The notes: generated by a model not told the origin, from the sequence alone. Numbered from the stretch's first letter, positions 47,135-55,956 are shown. The stretch: 64,000 bases of DNA from Ilumatobacteraceae bacterium (GCA_025463305.1 JAOBWK010000081.1:62001-126000); one strand, 5' to 3'. Program-made: numbers and translations.

Positions 47135-49483
47135 GTGTCAGGACTACTCGCCGAAGGCGGCTACCAGGAATTCACGCTACGGGGCGGAGAGTGGGCAGTC
47201 ATCGGGCTGTCGATCGCTGCCGCGTTGATCGCACTCGCGGTCGGCGTCTACCTCGCCAAGAGCGTCATGGCGGCCGATGCGGGCTCGCCGAAGATGCAGG
47301 AGATCGCCAAGGCGATCCAGGAGGGCGCGTGGGCCTACCTGAAGCGCCAGTTCAGGACGATCGCCGTCATCCTCATCCCGCTCGCGATCATCGTGTTCAT
47401 CACGTCGAAGGCGATCACCAAGCCCGACGGCAGCACCGCGCTGAGCTTCGGTGAGGTCGGGTTGTGGCGAACGGTCGCCTTCATCTTCGGCTGCCTCGCC
47501 TCGGGCTTCACGGGCTACATCGGCATGACGCTCGCCACCCGTGGCAACGTCCGCACAGCGGCCGCAGCACTGACGAACAGCATGCCGAAGGCGCTCGACG
47601 TGGCGTTCCGCACGGGCGGTGTCGCCGGCATGTTCACCGTCGGCCTCGGTCTCCTCGGCGCCACCACGATCATCGCGGTCTTCCAGAACACCAGCTCGGT
47701 GATCCTCATCGGCTTCGGGTTCGGCGGCTCGCTGCTCGCGCTGTTCCTCCGAGTCGGCGGCGGCATCTTCACCAAGGCGGCCGACGTCGGCGCCGACCTG
47801 GTCGGCAAGGTCGAAGCCGGCATCCCCGAAGACGATCCGCGCAACCCGGCCACCATCGCCGACAACGTGGGCGACAACGTGGGCGACTGCGCCGGCATGG
47901 CCGCCGACCTGTTCGAGAGCTACGAGGTCACCCTCGTCGCCTCGATCATCCTCGGCGTCGCGGCCTTCCGGGCCATCTTCCCGAACGACCCGTCCAAGTG
48001 GGTGCTCGGCCTGATGTTCCCACTCGCCGCCCGCGCCATCGGCGTGATCGGCTCGATCGTCGGCATCTTCTTCGTGAAGGCCAAGGAGGGCGAGACCAAC
48101 GCCCTCAAGCCGATCAACAAGGGCTTCCTCGTCGCCGGCTCGCTGACCCTCGTCGGCACGCTCGTCGTCGCGCTCGTGTACGTCGGCAACGACGCCGGCA
48201 GCATCGGTTGGAAGTGCTTCGGTGCGGTGGCCATCGGCCTCGTCCTCGCTCAGGGCATCAGCCGCCTCACCGAGTACTACACGGCGACGCACCACGCGCC
48301 CGTGAAGGAGATCGCCCAGGCCGCCGAGACCGGTCCGGCCACGGCCATCCTCGCCGGCACGGCGAGCGGCATGGAGAGCGCCGTGTACGCGGTCCTGGCG
48401 ATCGCGATCGCCATCGCCGTGGCCCTGGCCCTCGGCGGCGGCAACCTGAAGATCTCGTTCTACCTCGTCGCTCTGACGGGCATGGGCATGCTGTCCACCA
48501 CGGGCATCATCGTCTCGGAGGACACGTTCGGTCCGGTCAGCGACAACGCCGCCGGCATCGCCGAGATGTCGGGCGAGTTCCACGGCGAGCCCGAGCGCAT
48601 CATGGTCAGCCTCGACGCGGTGGGCAACACCACCAAGGCCGTGACGAAGGGCTTCGCCATCGGCTCCGCGGTCATCGCCGCGGTGGCCCTGTTCGCGAGC
48701 TTCATCGAGACGATCGCCGACCAGCTCCCCGATCAGCTCGCCAACGCGATCAAGAACGGCGCCAAGGACTCGTTCGAGGCCTTCCCGATCAACGTCGCCG
48801 ACCCGAAGATCTTCATCGGTCTGCTCATCGGCGGCGCCGTGCCGTTCCTGTTCAGCGCACTCGCCATCCGCGCCGTCGGCCGCACCGCCGGCGTCGTGGT
48901 GCAGGAAGTCCGCAAGCAGTTCGCCGACGGCAAGATCATGCGTGGCGAGAAGGAGCCGGAGTACGGCCCCGTCATCGACATCTGCACCGAGGCATCGCTG
49001 CGCGAGCTCGCCACCCCGGCGCTGCTCGCGGTGCTCACCCCGGTCGTCGTCGGCTTCGGCATCAACTTCTACGCCCTCGGTGCGTTCCTCGCCGCCGTCA
49101 TCCTCGTCGGCCAGCTGATGGCCAACTACCTGTCCAACGCAGGTGGCTCGTGGGACAACGCGAAGAAGTACATCGAGGACGGCAACCACGGCGGCAAGGG
49201 CAGCGACCCGTACCGTGCCGCGGTCATCGCCGACACCGTCGGCGATCCGTTCAAGGACACCGCCGGTCCAGCCCTCAACCCGTTGATCAAGGTGATGAAC
49301 CTGGTCTCGCTGCTGATCCTCCCGGCGATCATCTCGCTGCGCGACAACGACGGCGCTCGCTACTCGATCGCCGCCGCTGCGCTCGTGGTGCTGATCGGTG
49401 CGGTGGCCTTCAGCGCCCGCCAGAAGATCAGCATGGGCGGCGACATCGAGCCGGCCGCTGCGGCCGCTGCGCCGGTGCGCTGA
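47135..49483 (+). CDS. hppA: Membrane-bound H+-translocating pyrophosphatase
   Basis: 782 residues and about 16 membrane helices. The substrate site has DVGADLVGKVEAGIPEDDPRNPATIADNVGDNVGDCAGMAADLFES, in which the Asp-rich DNVGDNVGD motif holds Mg-PPi, and a C-terminal mirror DPYRAAVIADTVGDPFKDT. It splits pyrophosphate to pump ions. Lys501 in GNTTKAVTKG is the K+-independent (H+-pumping) signature; K+-dependent enzymes have Ala. GTG 47135 is chosen; the reading frame is open from 47042. A textbook terminator follows. Confidence 0.94.
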   Translation: MSGLLAEGGYQEFTLRGGEWAVIGLSIAAALIALAVGVYLAKSVMAADAGSPKMQEIAKAIQEGAWAYLKRQFRTIAVILIPLAIIVFITSKAITKPDGSTALSFGEVGLWRTVAFIFGCLASGFTGYIGMTLATRGNVRTAAAALTNSMPKALDVAFRTGGVAGMFTVGLGLLGATTIIAVFQNTSSVILIGFGFGGSLLALFLRVGGGIFTKAADVGADLVGKVEAGIPEDDPRNPATIADNVGDNVGDCAGMAADLFESYEVTLVASIILGVAAFRAIFPNDPSKWVLGLMFPLAARAIGVIGSIVGIFFVKAKEGETNALKPINKGFLVAGSLTLVGTLVVALVYVGNDAGSIGWKCFGAVAIGLVLAQGISRLTEYYTATHHAPVKEIAQAAETGPATAILAGTASGMESAVYAVLAIAIAIAVALALGGGNLKISFYLVALTGMGMLSTTGIIVSEDTFGPVSDNAAGIAEMSGEFHGEPERIMVSLDAVGNTTKAVTKGFAIGSAVIAAVALFASFIETIADQLPDQLANAIKNGAKDSFEAFPINVADPKIFIGLLIGGAVPFLFSALAIRAVGRTAGVVVQEVRKQFADGKIMRGEKEPEYGPVIDICTEASLRELATPALLAVLTPVVVGFGINFYALGAFLAAVILVGQLMANYLSNAGGSWDNAKKYIEDGNHGGKGSDPYRAAVIADTVGDPFKDTAGPALNPLIKVMNLVSLLILPAIISLRDNDGARYSIAAAALVVLIGAVAFSARQKISMGGDIEPAAAAAAPVR

Positions 49484-49533
49484 CGCTGCACCATCGTCGG
49501 GGTTTCGACCCCGCGAGTTGAACCGACGTTGAA

Positions 49534-49570
49534 CCGGACCCGGGCCATGTGCCCGGGTCCGGCTCGTTTT
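49534..49570 (+). terminator. Intrinsic terminator of hppA
   Basis: Perfect 12-bp stem (49534-49545 with 49551-49562), 5-base loop, then CTCGTTTT. It is the clearest rho-independent terminator in the window. Confidence 0.92.
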
Positions 49571-49576
49571 CAGCGC

Positions 49577-49582
49577 TAGCCT
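49577..49582 (+). promoter_or_regulatory. -10 hexamer for the DedA gene
   Basis: TAGCCT lies 8 bases before ATG 49591 and directly follows the hppA terminator. Confidence 0.45.
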
Positions 49583-49590
49583 CGGCGCCC

Positions 49591-50241
49591 ATGCTTGCCC
49601 TCTTCAACATCGAATCGTGGCTGGAGAGTGGCGGCCTGCTCCTGCTCGCGCTCATCGTGTTCGCAGAGTCCGGACTCTTCATCGGCTTCTTCCTGCCCGG
49701 CGACTCGCTGCTGTTCATCGCCGGTTTCTTCACGGCCGCGGGCGGCGGCCACCGCCTGCCTGCGCTCCCGATCGTGGCGCTCGTCGTCGCTGCTGCGGCC
49801 GTCGCCGGCGATCAGGTCGGCTACCTGTTCGGCCGCAAGGTGGGGCCGAGCCTCTTCCAACGCCCGGAGAGCCGGTTCTTCAAGCCGGCCCACGTCGAGC
49901 GGGCCCACGCGTTCTTGGAGAAGCACGGATCGAAGACCGTCGTGATGGCCCGGTTCGTGCCGGTCGTGCGCACGTTCGCCCCCATCGTGGCCGGCGTCGG
50001 GCGGATGAAGTACCGAACCTTCATCACGTACAACATCATCGGCGGCGTGCTGTGGGGTGTGGGCGTCACCACGCTCGGCCACTTCCTCGGCAACGTCGAG
50101 TGGGTCAAGAACAACATCGAGATCGCCAGCGTCGGCATCGTCGCCGTCTCCCTGCTGCCCGTCGTCATCGAGGTGCTCAAGCACCGCCGTGAGGCCGCCG
50201 CGGTGGCCGGCGACATCGCTGCCGACGTCACCGCCAAGTAA
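49591..50241 (+). CDS. DedA-family membrane protein
   Basis: 216 residues. The DedA (VTT) marks are FAESGLFIGFFLPGDSLLFIAG with the acidic residue, GDQVGYLFGRKVG, and the re-entrant HGSKTVVMARFVPVVRTFAPIVAG-type sequence with F-x3-R. Four or five membrane helices. DedA proteins are phospholipid flippases, some for undecaprenyl phosphate. Promoter as above; it does not seem linked to hppA. Confidence 0.88.
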   Translation: MLALFNIESWLESGGLLLLALIVFAESGLFIGFFLPGDSLLFIAGFFTAAGGGHRLPALPIVALVVAAAAVAGDQVGYLFGRKVGPSLFQRPESRFFKPAHVERAHAFLEKHGSKTVVMARFVPVVRTFAPIVAGVGRMKYRTFITYNIIGGVLWGVGVTTLGHFLGNVEWVKNNIEIASVGIVAVSLLPVVIEVLKHRREAAAVAGDIAADVTAK

Positions 50242-50250
50242 CGGCGGCGT

Positions 50251-51372
50251 TCAGCCGATCACGGAGCTCGGCAGCCGGTCGAGGACCCAGTGGCCGAGGC
50301 CCTGCACCATGTCGTCGCGCCAGGACAGCCGACCGGGACGGTAGGCGGCTGATCCGAGGGCACGCTGCTGGCGCTCGAGGATGCCGACGTCTTCTCGGCC
50401 GACCAGCTCCCAGCGCTCGTAGTACGGGTCGGCCTTGGTGGCGAAGTCCGGTGCCTCGGTGACCGCACGCGGGAAGCAGCCGCCGATCTCCAGCGACGAG
50501 CGATCGTGGGCGATCGGCGTGACGTTGAGCCACCACAGGCAGTCCTGGGCGACGGCGAACTGGCACGCCGGGTGGAGCACCGTGAAGTACGTGCCCTGGA
50601 GCGCGTCGTCGTCGAGCCCTTCGATCGGCGGGAACGGTGGCTCGGTGCCCGGCAGGGTCGCGATCGAGCGACCGGACGTGACCTGGATGCACTTCCAGTC
50701 GCCACGGGTCGGCAGCGAGCGCGACTGCTGCGCACCCACGCTCGCCCGGTGCAGCGTGCCCGTGTGATACGTCTCCATCGCGTTCTCGAGGATCAGCTTC
50801 CAATTGCAGTGCACATCGAGCGTGACCGTCCACGTGCACATCATCTCGTCCGGGCGATGGGAGGCGAGGCGCTCGGGCAGGTCGCCCAGCGTCTCGATCA
50901 GCGGCACGGCGTCGGGGTTGAACGTGACGAACACGAACCCCGCCCACGTCTCCATCCGCACCGGGATCAACCCGTTCGCCTCGCGGTCGAAGCCTTCGGC
51001 CGACTTCATGTCGGGGCACCCCAGCAGCGTGCCGTCGGTGCGGAAGCTCCAGGCGTGGTACGGGCAGACGAAGCGGCTGCTGTTCCCGTCGCCCATCACC
51101 AGCAGCGAGCCACGGTGGCGGCAGAAGTTGGCGAAGCAGCGCAGCTCGCCGTCGTCGCCGCGCACCAGGAACACCGGGCCGCCCACCGTCTCGAAGGTGC
51201 GATGGTCACCGGTCTCGGCGACCTGGTCGGTGCGGGCGAGGAAGATCCAGCTCGGCAGCAGCACGTGCTCGCGCTCGGCGGCGAACACCGCAGGGTCGGT
51301 GTAGAAGCCGGCCGGCATCGACGACGCCTCGTTCAACGGCAGTCGTGCGGCGTTCAGCTGTCCCGGATCCAC
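50251..51372 (-). CDS. Rieske oxygenase, large subunit
   Basis: 373 residues. The Rieske cluster ligands are Cys84, His86 (NFCRHRG) and Cys103, His106 (CPYHAW); the mononuclear iron site is NWKLILENAMETYHTGTLH with the bridging Glu and two His. It belongs to aromatic-ring-hydroxylating or choline/carnitine-type oxygenases; no reductase or ferredoxin gene is nearby. A TAGTTT hexamer (complement of 51380-51385) lies 7 bases before GTG 51372. Substrate not predictable. Confidence 0.88.
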   Translation of the reverse strand: MDPGQLNAARLPLNEASSMPAGFYTDPAVFAAEREHVLLPSWIFLARTDQVAETGDHRTFETVGGPVFLVRGDDGELRCFANFCRHRGSLLVMGDGNSSRFVCPYHAWSFRTDGTLLGCPDMKSAEGFDREANGLIPVRMETWAGFVFVTFNPDAVPLIETLGDLPERLASHRPDEMMCTWTVTLDVHCNWKLILENAMETYHTGTLHRASVGAQQSRSLPTRGDWKCIQVTSGRSIATLPGTEPPFPPIEGLDDDALQGTYFTVLHPACQFAVAQDCLWWLNVTPIAHDRSSLEIGGCFPRAVTEAPDFATKADPYYERWELVGREDVGILERQQRALGSAAYRPGRLSWRDDMVQGLGHWVLDRLPSSVIG

Positions 51373-51379
51373 CGACCCG

Positions 51380-51385
51380 AAACTA
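51380..51385 (-). promoter_or_regulatory. -10 hexamer for the Rieske oxygenase gene
   Basis: Minus-strand TAGTTT lies 7 bases before GTG 51372, leaderless pattern. Confidence 0.4.
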
Positions 51386-51390
51386 GTCGG

Positions 51391-52179
51391 TCAACGGCTG
51401 ACCATGGTCTGGCTCACGCCGGCGCGCTTCGCGTTCTGCACGGCGAGATCGGCGTACATGTAGCCCTCGTTCGGGCCGCTCTGGCCAACCAGCGCCAGGC
51501 CCGCGGCGTAGGTGACGGGGTACGGCCGGTCCTGGCTCCACAGGTCGCGCAGGCGGGCGAGCGCTGACTCAGCGCCGATCAGCGTGCTGCCCCGCAGCAG
51601 CCACACGAACTCGGTTCCGCCGACGCGTCCCACCGAGTCGGCGGCGCGGGCGGCGCGGCGCACGGTGCGGGCGAAGCCGAGGATGACCTGATCGCCCGTC
51701 TCGACGCCGTAGTAGTCGTTGATCTGCTTGAGGTTCTCCAGCTCGAACAACGCGATCGCGTCGCCCGGCACGAGCCGGCCGAGCGCCTGCATCGTGGCGT
51801 TCCAGTTGCCGAGGCCCGTGAGCGGATCGGTGGCGTTGACGTCGTCGACGTTGTTCTCGAGCGCGACCCGGGCGATGGCCAACGCCGCGTCGTCGCGCAG
51901 CGCCTGGAGGTGCTGCTGCAGCCGACGATGGCTCACGGGGTCGGCGACGTCGGCCAGCAGCGGCTCGCCGATGCCGAACGAGAGATCGATCGGCAGGGTG
52001 GACGCCCGGCGGTGCTGGGCCGAGATGACCGTGCCGCCCAGATCGCGGACCGCGTCGATGAGCACGCCGACGACCTCTTCCTCGCTCGTGACCCGGATCA
52101 GCCGGCGAACGGCGGCGAGCAGGAGCGGGGCCGTGCCGTCGTCGGTGACGACGTGCGAGCTCCCGGTCAGGACATCCAT
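51391..52179 (-). CDS. GAF-like/GGDEF protein with degenerate active site
   Basis: 262 residues: an N-terminal sensor-like region (about 1-110, LIDAVRDLGGTVISAQ, LQALRDDAALAIARVALE), then a GGDEF domain starting DPLTGLGNWNATM. The signature reads GRVGGTEF: the Asp of GGDEF is Thr, and the Arg of LTGLPNR is Trp. Diguanylate cyclase activity is doubtful; it may bind GTP or c-di-GMP as a sensor. ATG 52179 is the most likely start; GTG and TTG lie just before it. Confidence 0.78.
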   Translation of the reverse strand: MDVLTGSSHVVTDDGTAPLLLAAVRRLIRVTSEEEVVGVLIDAVRDLGGTVISAQHRRASTLPIDLSFGIGEPLLADVADPVSHRRLQQHLQALRDDAALAIARVALENNVDDVNATDPLTGLGNWNATMQALGRLVPGDAIALFELENLKQINDYYGVETGDQVILGFARTVRRAARAADSVGRVGGTEFVWLLRGSTLIGAESALARLRDLWSQDRPYPVTYAAGLALVGQSGPNEGYMYADLAVQNAKRAGVSQTMVSR

Positions 52180-52267
52180 CACCAAGGCATCGGGATTTCA
52201 AGGGGCGCCCTGAAGAAACCTCACGCGACTTGCGGAAAGATTGACGGTCCGGTGATCCAGCGATCCG

Positions 52268-53077
52268 TCACGCAGGGGCGACGAAGTCGATCAGCCGCTC
52301 CACGGCGCCGACCAGCTCCGGGCGCAGATCGGCGTAGGTCGAGACCTTGTTGCGCAGCCGCGGCCAGAAGGTGGCGAGGTCGGTGCCGAGCGCTCGGCAC
52401 ATGCCCTCCTTCCACGGCTGGCCGCGTGGCACGTCGGGCCACGCTTGCAGGCCGAGCACCTTCGGGCGGATGCCGGCCCACACGTCGACGAACGGATGCC
52501 CGGTGATGAGCACGTTCGGGTCGCGCACCTCGGCCGCGATGCGCGACTCCTTCGAGCCGGCGACGAGGTGGTCGACGAGGATCCCGAGGCGCCGCTCTGG
52601 CGATGGGCCGAAGTCGCGGACGGCGCCGGCGAGGTCGTCGATGCCGTGCAATGGCTCGACGACGATGCCGAGCTCGCGCAGGTCGTCGCCCCACACGTGC
52701 TCGACCAGCTCGGCGTCGTGCTTGCCCTCGACCCAGATCCGCGCGGCACGGGCGACCTTGGCGCGCGCCGGCTCGCTCGACTTCACGGACCCGCTGTTGG
52801 TCATCCGCGCGGAGGCCGGCACCGGCGCCGCATCCACCGTCGCCCGGACGAGCGTGACCGGCTTGCCCTCGAGCAGGAACCCGCCCTCCTTCCAGCGGAA
52901 GTGGCGGAACTGGTTCTTGCGGTCGCGCAGTGTCACGGCCTCGAAGGTGATCTTCACCACGTCGCCGCAGAAGCCGCTGGCGCGGTCCTCGACGATCATG
53001 CCCATCTGCGCCGTGACCTCGCGGTACTTCGGCCCGCGCTTGGCAGCCTCGTGCTCGCTGAGGATGTCGCGGCTCAT
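52268..53077 (-). CDS. DUF3097 protein with TOPRIM-like core
   Basis: 269 residues, ATG in an ATGA overlap with the upstream gene. The N-terminal half is beta-rich (GMIVEDRASGFCGDVVKITFEAVTLRD). The C-terminal half has IWVEGKHDAELVEHVWG and LGILVDHLVAGSKE, which in spacing and order resemble the E and DxD of TOPRIM domains. DUF3097 is found only in actinobacteria as I recall. A nucleic-acid role is inference. Confidence 0.78.
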   Translation of the reverse strand: MSRDILSEHEAAKRGPKYREVTAQMGMIVEDRASGFCGDVVKITFEAVTLRDRKNQFRHFRWKEGGFLLEGKPVTLVRATVDAAPVPASARMTNSGSVKSSEPARAKVARAARIWVEGKHDAELVEHVWGDDLRELGIVVEPLHGIDDLAGAVRDFGPSPERRLGILVDHLVAGSKESRIAAEVRDPNVLITGHPFVDVWAGIRPKVLGLQAWPDVPRGQPWKEGMCRALGTDLATFWPRLRNKVSTYADLRPELVGAVERLIDFVAPA

Positions 53078-53766
53078 CGCGCCGGTCCGCCCATCGGTCC
53101 CGTCGGCACGGACGCCCACCAGCGATCCGTCAGCACCTGGTCGACCAGCGCGCCGTCGGTGCGCCGATACGGCGCGCGCATCCCGGAGGCGGGGATCGGC
53201 ATGGCAAACGATGATGGCATGTACGGCACGCCCCAGACGTGCACCCGTTCGCCCGGTCCACTGAACGCCAGCACGCCCGACGTCAGCTCGATCTGCACGT
53301 CGACCTCGCCGGCCTGGCGGTAGCCGTTCGCCCCTGGTCGGCCCTCGATCTCGGCGAGCACGGCGGGCTCGCCGGCGGCGTACCACTCGATGTCGAACGT
53401 CACCGGCACGAGCGTGCCGTACGCGCGTCGCCACGCCTCCGTGGGGTCGTCGAGCAGCACGCCGTGGGCTTCGTTGCCGAGGCTCCACTGCCCGAATGGC
53501 ACGTCGCACACGTGATCGGCCCACATCTGCGCGGGCTTGATCTCCATGCCCGAACGGAGATCGGCACCGTCGAGCTCCTCGACGTAGAGGTATGGCTCGT
53601 CGACCTGGACGAGCCCCGCCCAGTAGTCGTAGCGGTTGCCGCGTCGCTCGAAGCCGACGAAGCAGCCGGCGCGCAGATCGGCCGCCGCACCCCACCACCA
53701 CCAGGCCTCGACGGCGGCGTCCGGATGGCGCTGCTCGTCGGCGGGCGACCAGGGTGGTTCCGGCAC
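53074..53766 (-). CDS. Hypothetical protein, beta-rich
   Basis: 230 residues from GTG 53766, rich in Trp (AVEAWWWWGAAADLRAG) and Tyr, with YDYWAGLVQVDEPYLYVEE and MWADHVCDVPFGQWSLGNEAHGV, likely a beta-barrel or lipocalin-like fold. No signal peptide. Coupled with DUF3097 by ATGA. TAGTGT (complement of 53774-53779) lies 7 bases upstream, overlapping the promoter of the divergent gene. Function unknown. Confidence 0.65.
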   Translation of the reverse strand: MPEPPWSPADEQRHPDAAVEAWWWWGAAADLRAGCFVGFERRGNRYDYWAGLVQVDEPYLYVEELDGADLRSGMEIKPAQMWADHVCDVPFGQWSLGNEAHGVLLDDPTEAWRRAYGTLVPVTFDIEWYAAGEPAVLAEIEGRPGANGYRQAGEVDVQIELTSGVLAFSGPGERVHVWGVPYMPSSFAMPIPASGMRAPYRRTDGALVDQVLTDRWWASVPTGPMGGPAR

Positions 53767-53773
53767 GAATTCG

Positions 53774-53783
53774 ACACTACGTT
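53774..53783. promoter_or_regulatory. Overlapping divergent -10 hexamers, hypothetical and SCP2-like genes
   Basis: In ACACTACGTT the minus strand reads TAGTGT (53779-53774), 7 bases before GTG 53766, and the plus strand TACGTT (53778-53783), 6 bases before GTG 53790. The elements share two bases in a 23-bp gap. Confidence 0.5.
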
Positions 53784-53789
53784 GTCGCC

Positions 53790-54179
53790 GTGCGCTACCT
53801 CAGTCTCGACTGGATCGATGCCGTCGCCGCCGAGGCGACCGCCAGCCCGGAGGTGGCTGCGGCCGTCGCCGAGACCGACATCGGCGTCACCCAGGTCGTC
53901 ACCGATGCGCCCGAGGGCGTCATCGTGTACTCGCTGCAGGTCGACGCCGACGGGTTCCACTTCATGGCCGGTGCGGCGCATCCCGAGCACGTGCGGTTCG
54001 AGCAGACGTGGGAGACCGCGGTCGGCGTCGCGACGGGCACGCTCAACGCACAGGAGGCGTTCATCCAGGGTCGCATCCTGCTCACCGGCGATCAGCAGCG
54101 GCTGATGGACAACCAGGCCATCTTCGGCGCGATGAGCACCGTGTTCGACAGCGTGCGGACCCGCACCGAGTACGTCTGA
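53790..54179 (+). CDS. SCP2 sterol-carrier-like protein
   Basis: 129 residues from GTG 53790. The pattern VIVYSLQVDADGFHFMAGAAHPEHVRFEQTWETAVGVATGTLNAQEAFIQGRILLTGD follows the SCP2 fold (beta-sheet with a short helix, then FIQGRILLTGD as the hydrophobic-pocket helix). Such domains bind sterols, lipids or acyl-CoA. It is 12 bases before the glycosylase gene, so they are probably in one operon. Confidence 0.8.
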   Translation: MRYLSLDWIDAVAAEATASPEVAAAVAETDIGVTQVVTDAPEGVIVYSLQVDADGFHFMAGAAHPEHVRFEQTWETAVGVATGTLNAQEAFIQGRILLTGDQQRLMDNQAIFGAMSTVFDSVRTRTEYV

Positions 54180-54191
54180 GCCGAGCCGCCG

Positions 54192-55049
54192 ATGCCTGAG
54201 CTGCCCGAGGTCCAAGCCCACGCCGAGCGCCTCACCGCGCAGTTCGGCGGGCACGTGCTCGAGAAGTTCGTGCCGCTCACGTTCACCGCATTGAAGACCG
54301 CTGTGCCGGCACCCAAGGACGCGTACGGCCTGCCGTTGCAGCGCGTCGGGCGGCGGGGCAAGTACCTGATGCTGCAGTTCGAGCCGGTCACGTTCGTGGT
54401 GCACCTGATGCAGGGCGGACGGCTGCTCGTCGACGAGAAGCAGTCGGCCAAGCCACGCGGCGGGCAGGCCCGTTTCGTGTTCGAGCCCGATCTCGATGCG
54501 CCGAGCAACCCGGCGCTGCTGCTCACCGAGCAGGGCACCGAACGCCGCGCCGGGGTGTGGTGCGTGCCCACGGCGACGGCACTCACCGACCTGCCGCTGA
54601 GCAAGCTGGGTCCGGAGGCGCTCGAGCTCGATGTCACCGGTCTGCAGCTGCAGTTCGCTCAGCACTCGATGCGTCTGCACGGCTTCCTGCGCGATCAGCG
54701 CGCGATCGCGGGCCTCGGGCGGATGCTCGCCAACGAGGTGTGCCACCGCGCCAAGATCTCGCCGTTCGCGAACACCGGCAAGCTCACCGCCGAGGAGACC
54801 GCGCGGGTCCGCACGGCCATCCACGAAGCGGTCCAGGACGGACTCGACTACGAGCGCACACGCACCGACATGAGCTCGTCGAAGGATCGGCCCGGCCGGG
54901 TGCACGGTCGGGTCGGCGAGGCTTGCCCGGTGTGCGGCGACACGATCCGCTCAGTGAGCTACAGCAGCTACACGGTCGCGTACTGCCCCACCTGCCAGAC
55001 CGGTGGCAAGGTGCTGGCCGACAACACCACGAGCAAGTTCCTCAAGTAG
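54192..55049 (+). CDS. Fpg/Nei-family DNA glycosylase
   Basis: 285 residues. Catalytic Pro2 and Glu3 in MPELPEVQ; Lys in VGRRGKYLML; the helix-two-turn-helix has LHGFLRDQRAIAGLGRMLANEVCHRAKISPF; the zinc finger is CPVCGDTIRSVSYSSYTVAYCPTCQ. The finger lacks the Arg that contacts DNA in E. coli Fpg (the matching place is Tyr). It removes oxidised bases by base excision repair; substrate may differ from 8-oxoguanine. Ends 8 bases before the convergent sigma gene. Confidence 0.9.
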   Translation: MPELPEVQAHAERLTAQFGGHVLEKFVPLTFTALKTAVPAPKDAYGLPLQRVGRRGKYLMLQFEPVTFVVHLMQGGRLLVDEKQSAKPRGGQARFVFEPDLDAPSNPALLLTEQGTERRAGVWCVPTATALTDLPLSKLGPEALELDVTGLQLQFAQHSMRLHGFLRDQRAIAGLGRMLANEVCHRAKISPFANTGKLTAEETARVRTAIHEAVQDGLDYERTRTDMSSSKDRPGRVHGRVGEACPVCGDTIRSVSYSSYTVAYCPTCQTGGKVLADNTTSKFLK

Positions 55050-55056
55050 CTCGAGG

Positions 55057-55956
55057 TCAGCTCGCGGCGGTGATGCCAGGAAGCTGGCGGAGTCGGTCGG
55101 GATCGGCGAGGACGTCGATCGCGACGACGCGATCGTCGACGACCGTGAACGCCATGACCGAGATCGGCTCACCGGCGGCCGTCGTGGCGACGATGCCGGC
55201 ACTGCCGTTGACGACGACCGGTCGGATGATCGCGCCGGGCGCCGAGAACATGATCGCCCGCCCGGCCACGACCTCGGCGCCGTGCACGATCGCGGAGACG
55301 CCGGGTCGAGAGGGTCCGCCGTCCGCGCGCAGCCGCACGTTCGGGGCGAGGATCGTGACGAGGGCGTCGAAGTCACCGGCACGGGCGGCGGCGAAGAAGG
55401 CATCGACGACGACGCGCTGGTGGGCGAGGTCGGCGTCTGCGACGGGAGCGGAACGCACTCGCATGCGCGCTCGGCTGGCGAGTTGGCGCACCGCCTCGGG
55501 CGTGCGATCGAGCATCGAGGCGATCTCGTCGAACGGCACCGCGAACATGTCGTGGAGGATGAAGGCCAGACGTTCGGCCGGGCCGAGCGTCTGCAGGACG
55601 ACGAGCATCGCCAACCCGACCGAGTCGGCGAGCACGGCCTCGAAGGCGGGATCGCCGGTCGACTCCTCCTGGATGACGGGATCCGGCACGTGTGATGCGT
55701 TGGGCTCCTCGTGCCGGTTCGACCGGGCGCGCACCATGTTCAGGCAGACGCGGGCCGTCACGGTGGTCAGCCATCCGGCCGGGTTCGCGATGTCGTCGAT
55801 GTCGGCGCGGTCGACGCGCAGCCAGGCCTCCTGCAACGCGTCGTCGGCGTCGGCCAACGAGCCGAGCATGCGATAGGCGACCGAGTGCAGGCGGCCGCGC
55901 TGTCGCTCGAACTCGCCGGCCATCCAGCTCGATCTCTCGGCGTTGTTCTCGTCCAT
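55057..55956 (-). CDS. ECF41-type (SigJ-like) sigma factor with SnoaL-like C-terminal domain
   Basis: 299 residues. Sigma region 2 is RLHSVAYRMLGSLADADDALQEAWLR; region 4 is LGPAERLAFILHDMFAVPFDEIASMLDRTPEAVRQLASRAR; a C-terminal SnoaL-like domain (VDAFFAAARAGDFDALVTIL) has DGG and a final DPDRL resembling the DGGGK and NPDKL motifs of group ECF41, and PDPVI resembles WLPEP. In this group the C-terminal domain controls activity in place of an anti-sigma factor. The divergent carboxymuconolactone decarboxylase gene is the usual partner. GGAGG precedes the start. Confidence 0.88.
   Translation of the reverse strand: MDENNAERSSWMAGEFERQRGRLHSVAYRMLGSLADADDALQEAWLRVDRADIDDIANPAGWLTTVTARVCLNMVRARSNRHEEPNASHVPDPVIQEESTGDPAFEAVLADSVGLAMLVVLQTLGPAERLAFILHDMFAVPFDEIASMLDRTPEAVRQLASRARMRVRSAPVADADLAHQRVVVDAFFAAARAGDFDALVTILAPNVRLRADGGPSRPGVSAIVHGAEVVAGRAIMFSAPGAIIRPVVVNGSAGIVATTAAGEPISVMAFTVVDDRVVAIDVLADPDRLRQLPGITAAS

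Noticed and set aside
47177..49189. 670-codon minus-strand open frame opposite hppA
   Set aside because: Low-complexity Asp/Glu/Arg/His composition and no start signal; the plus strand encodes a clear pyrophosphatase.
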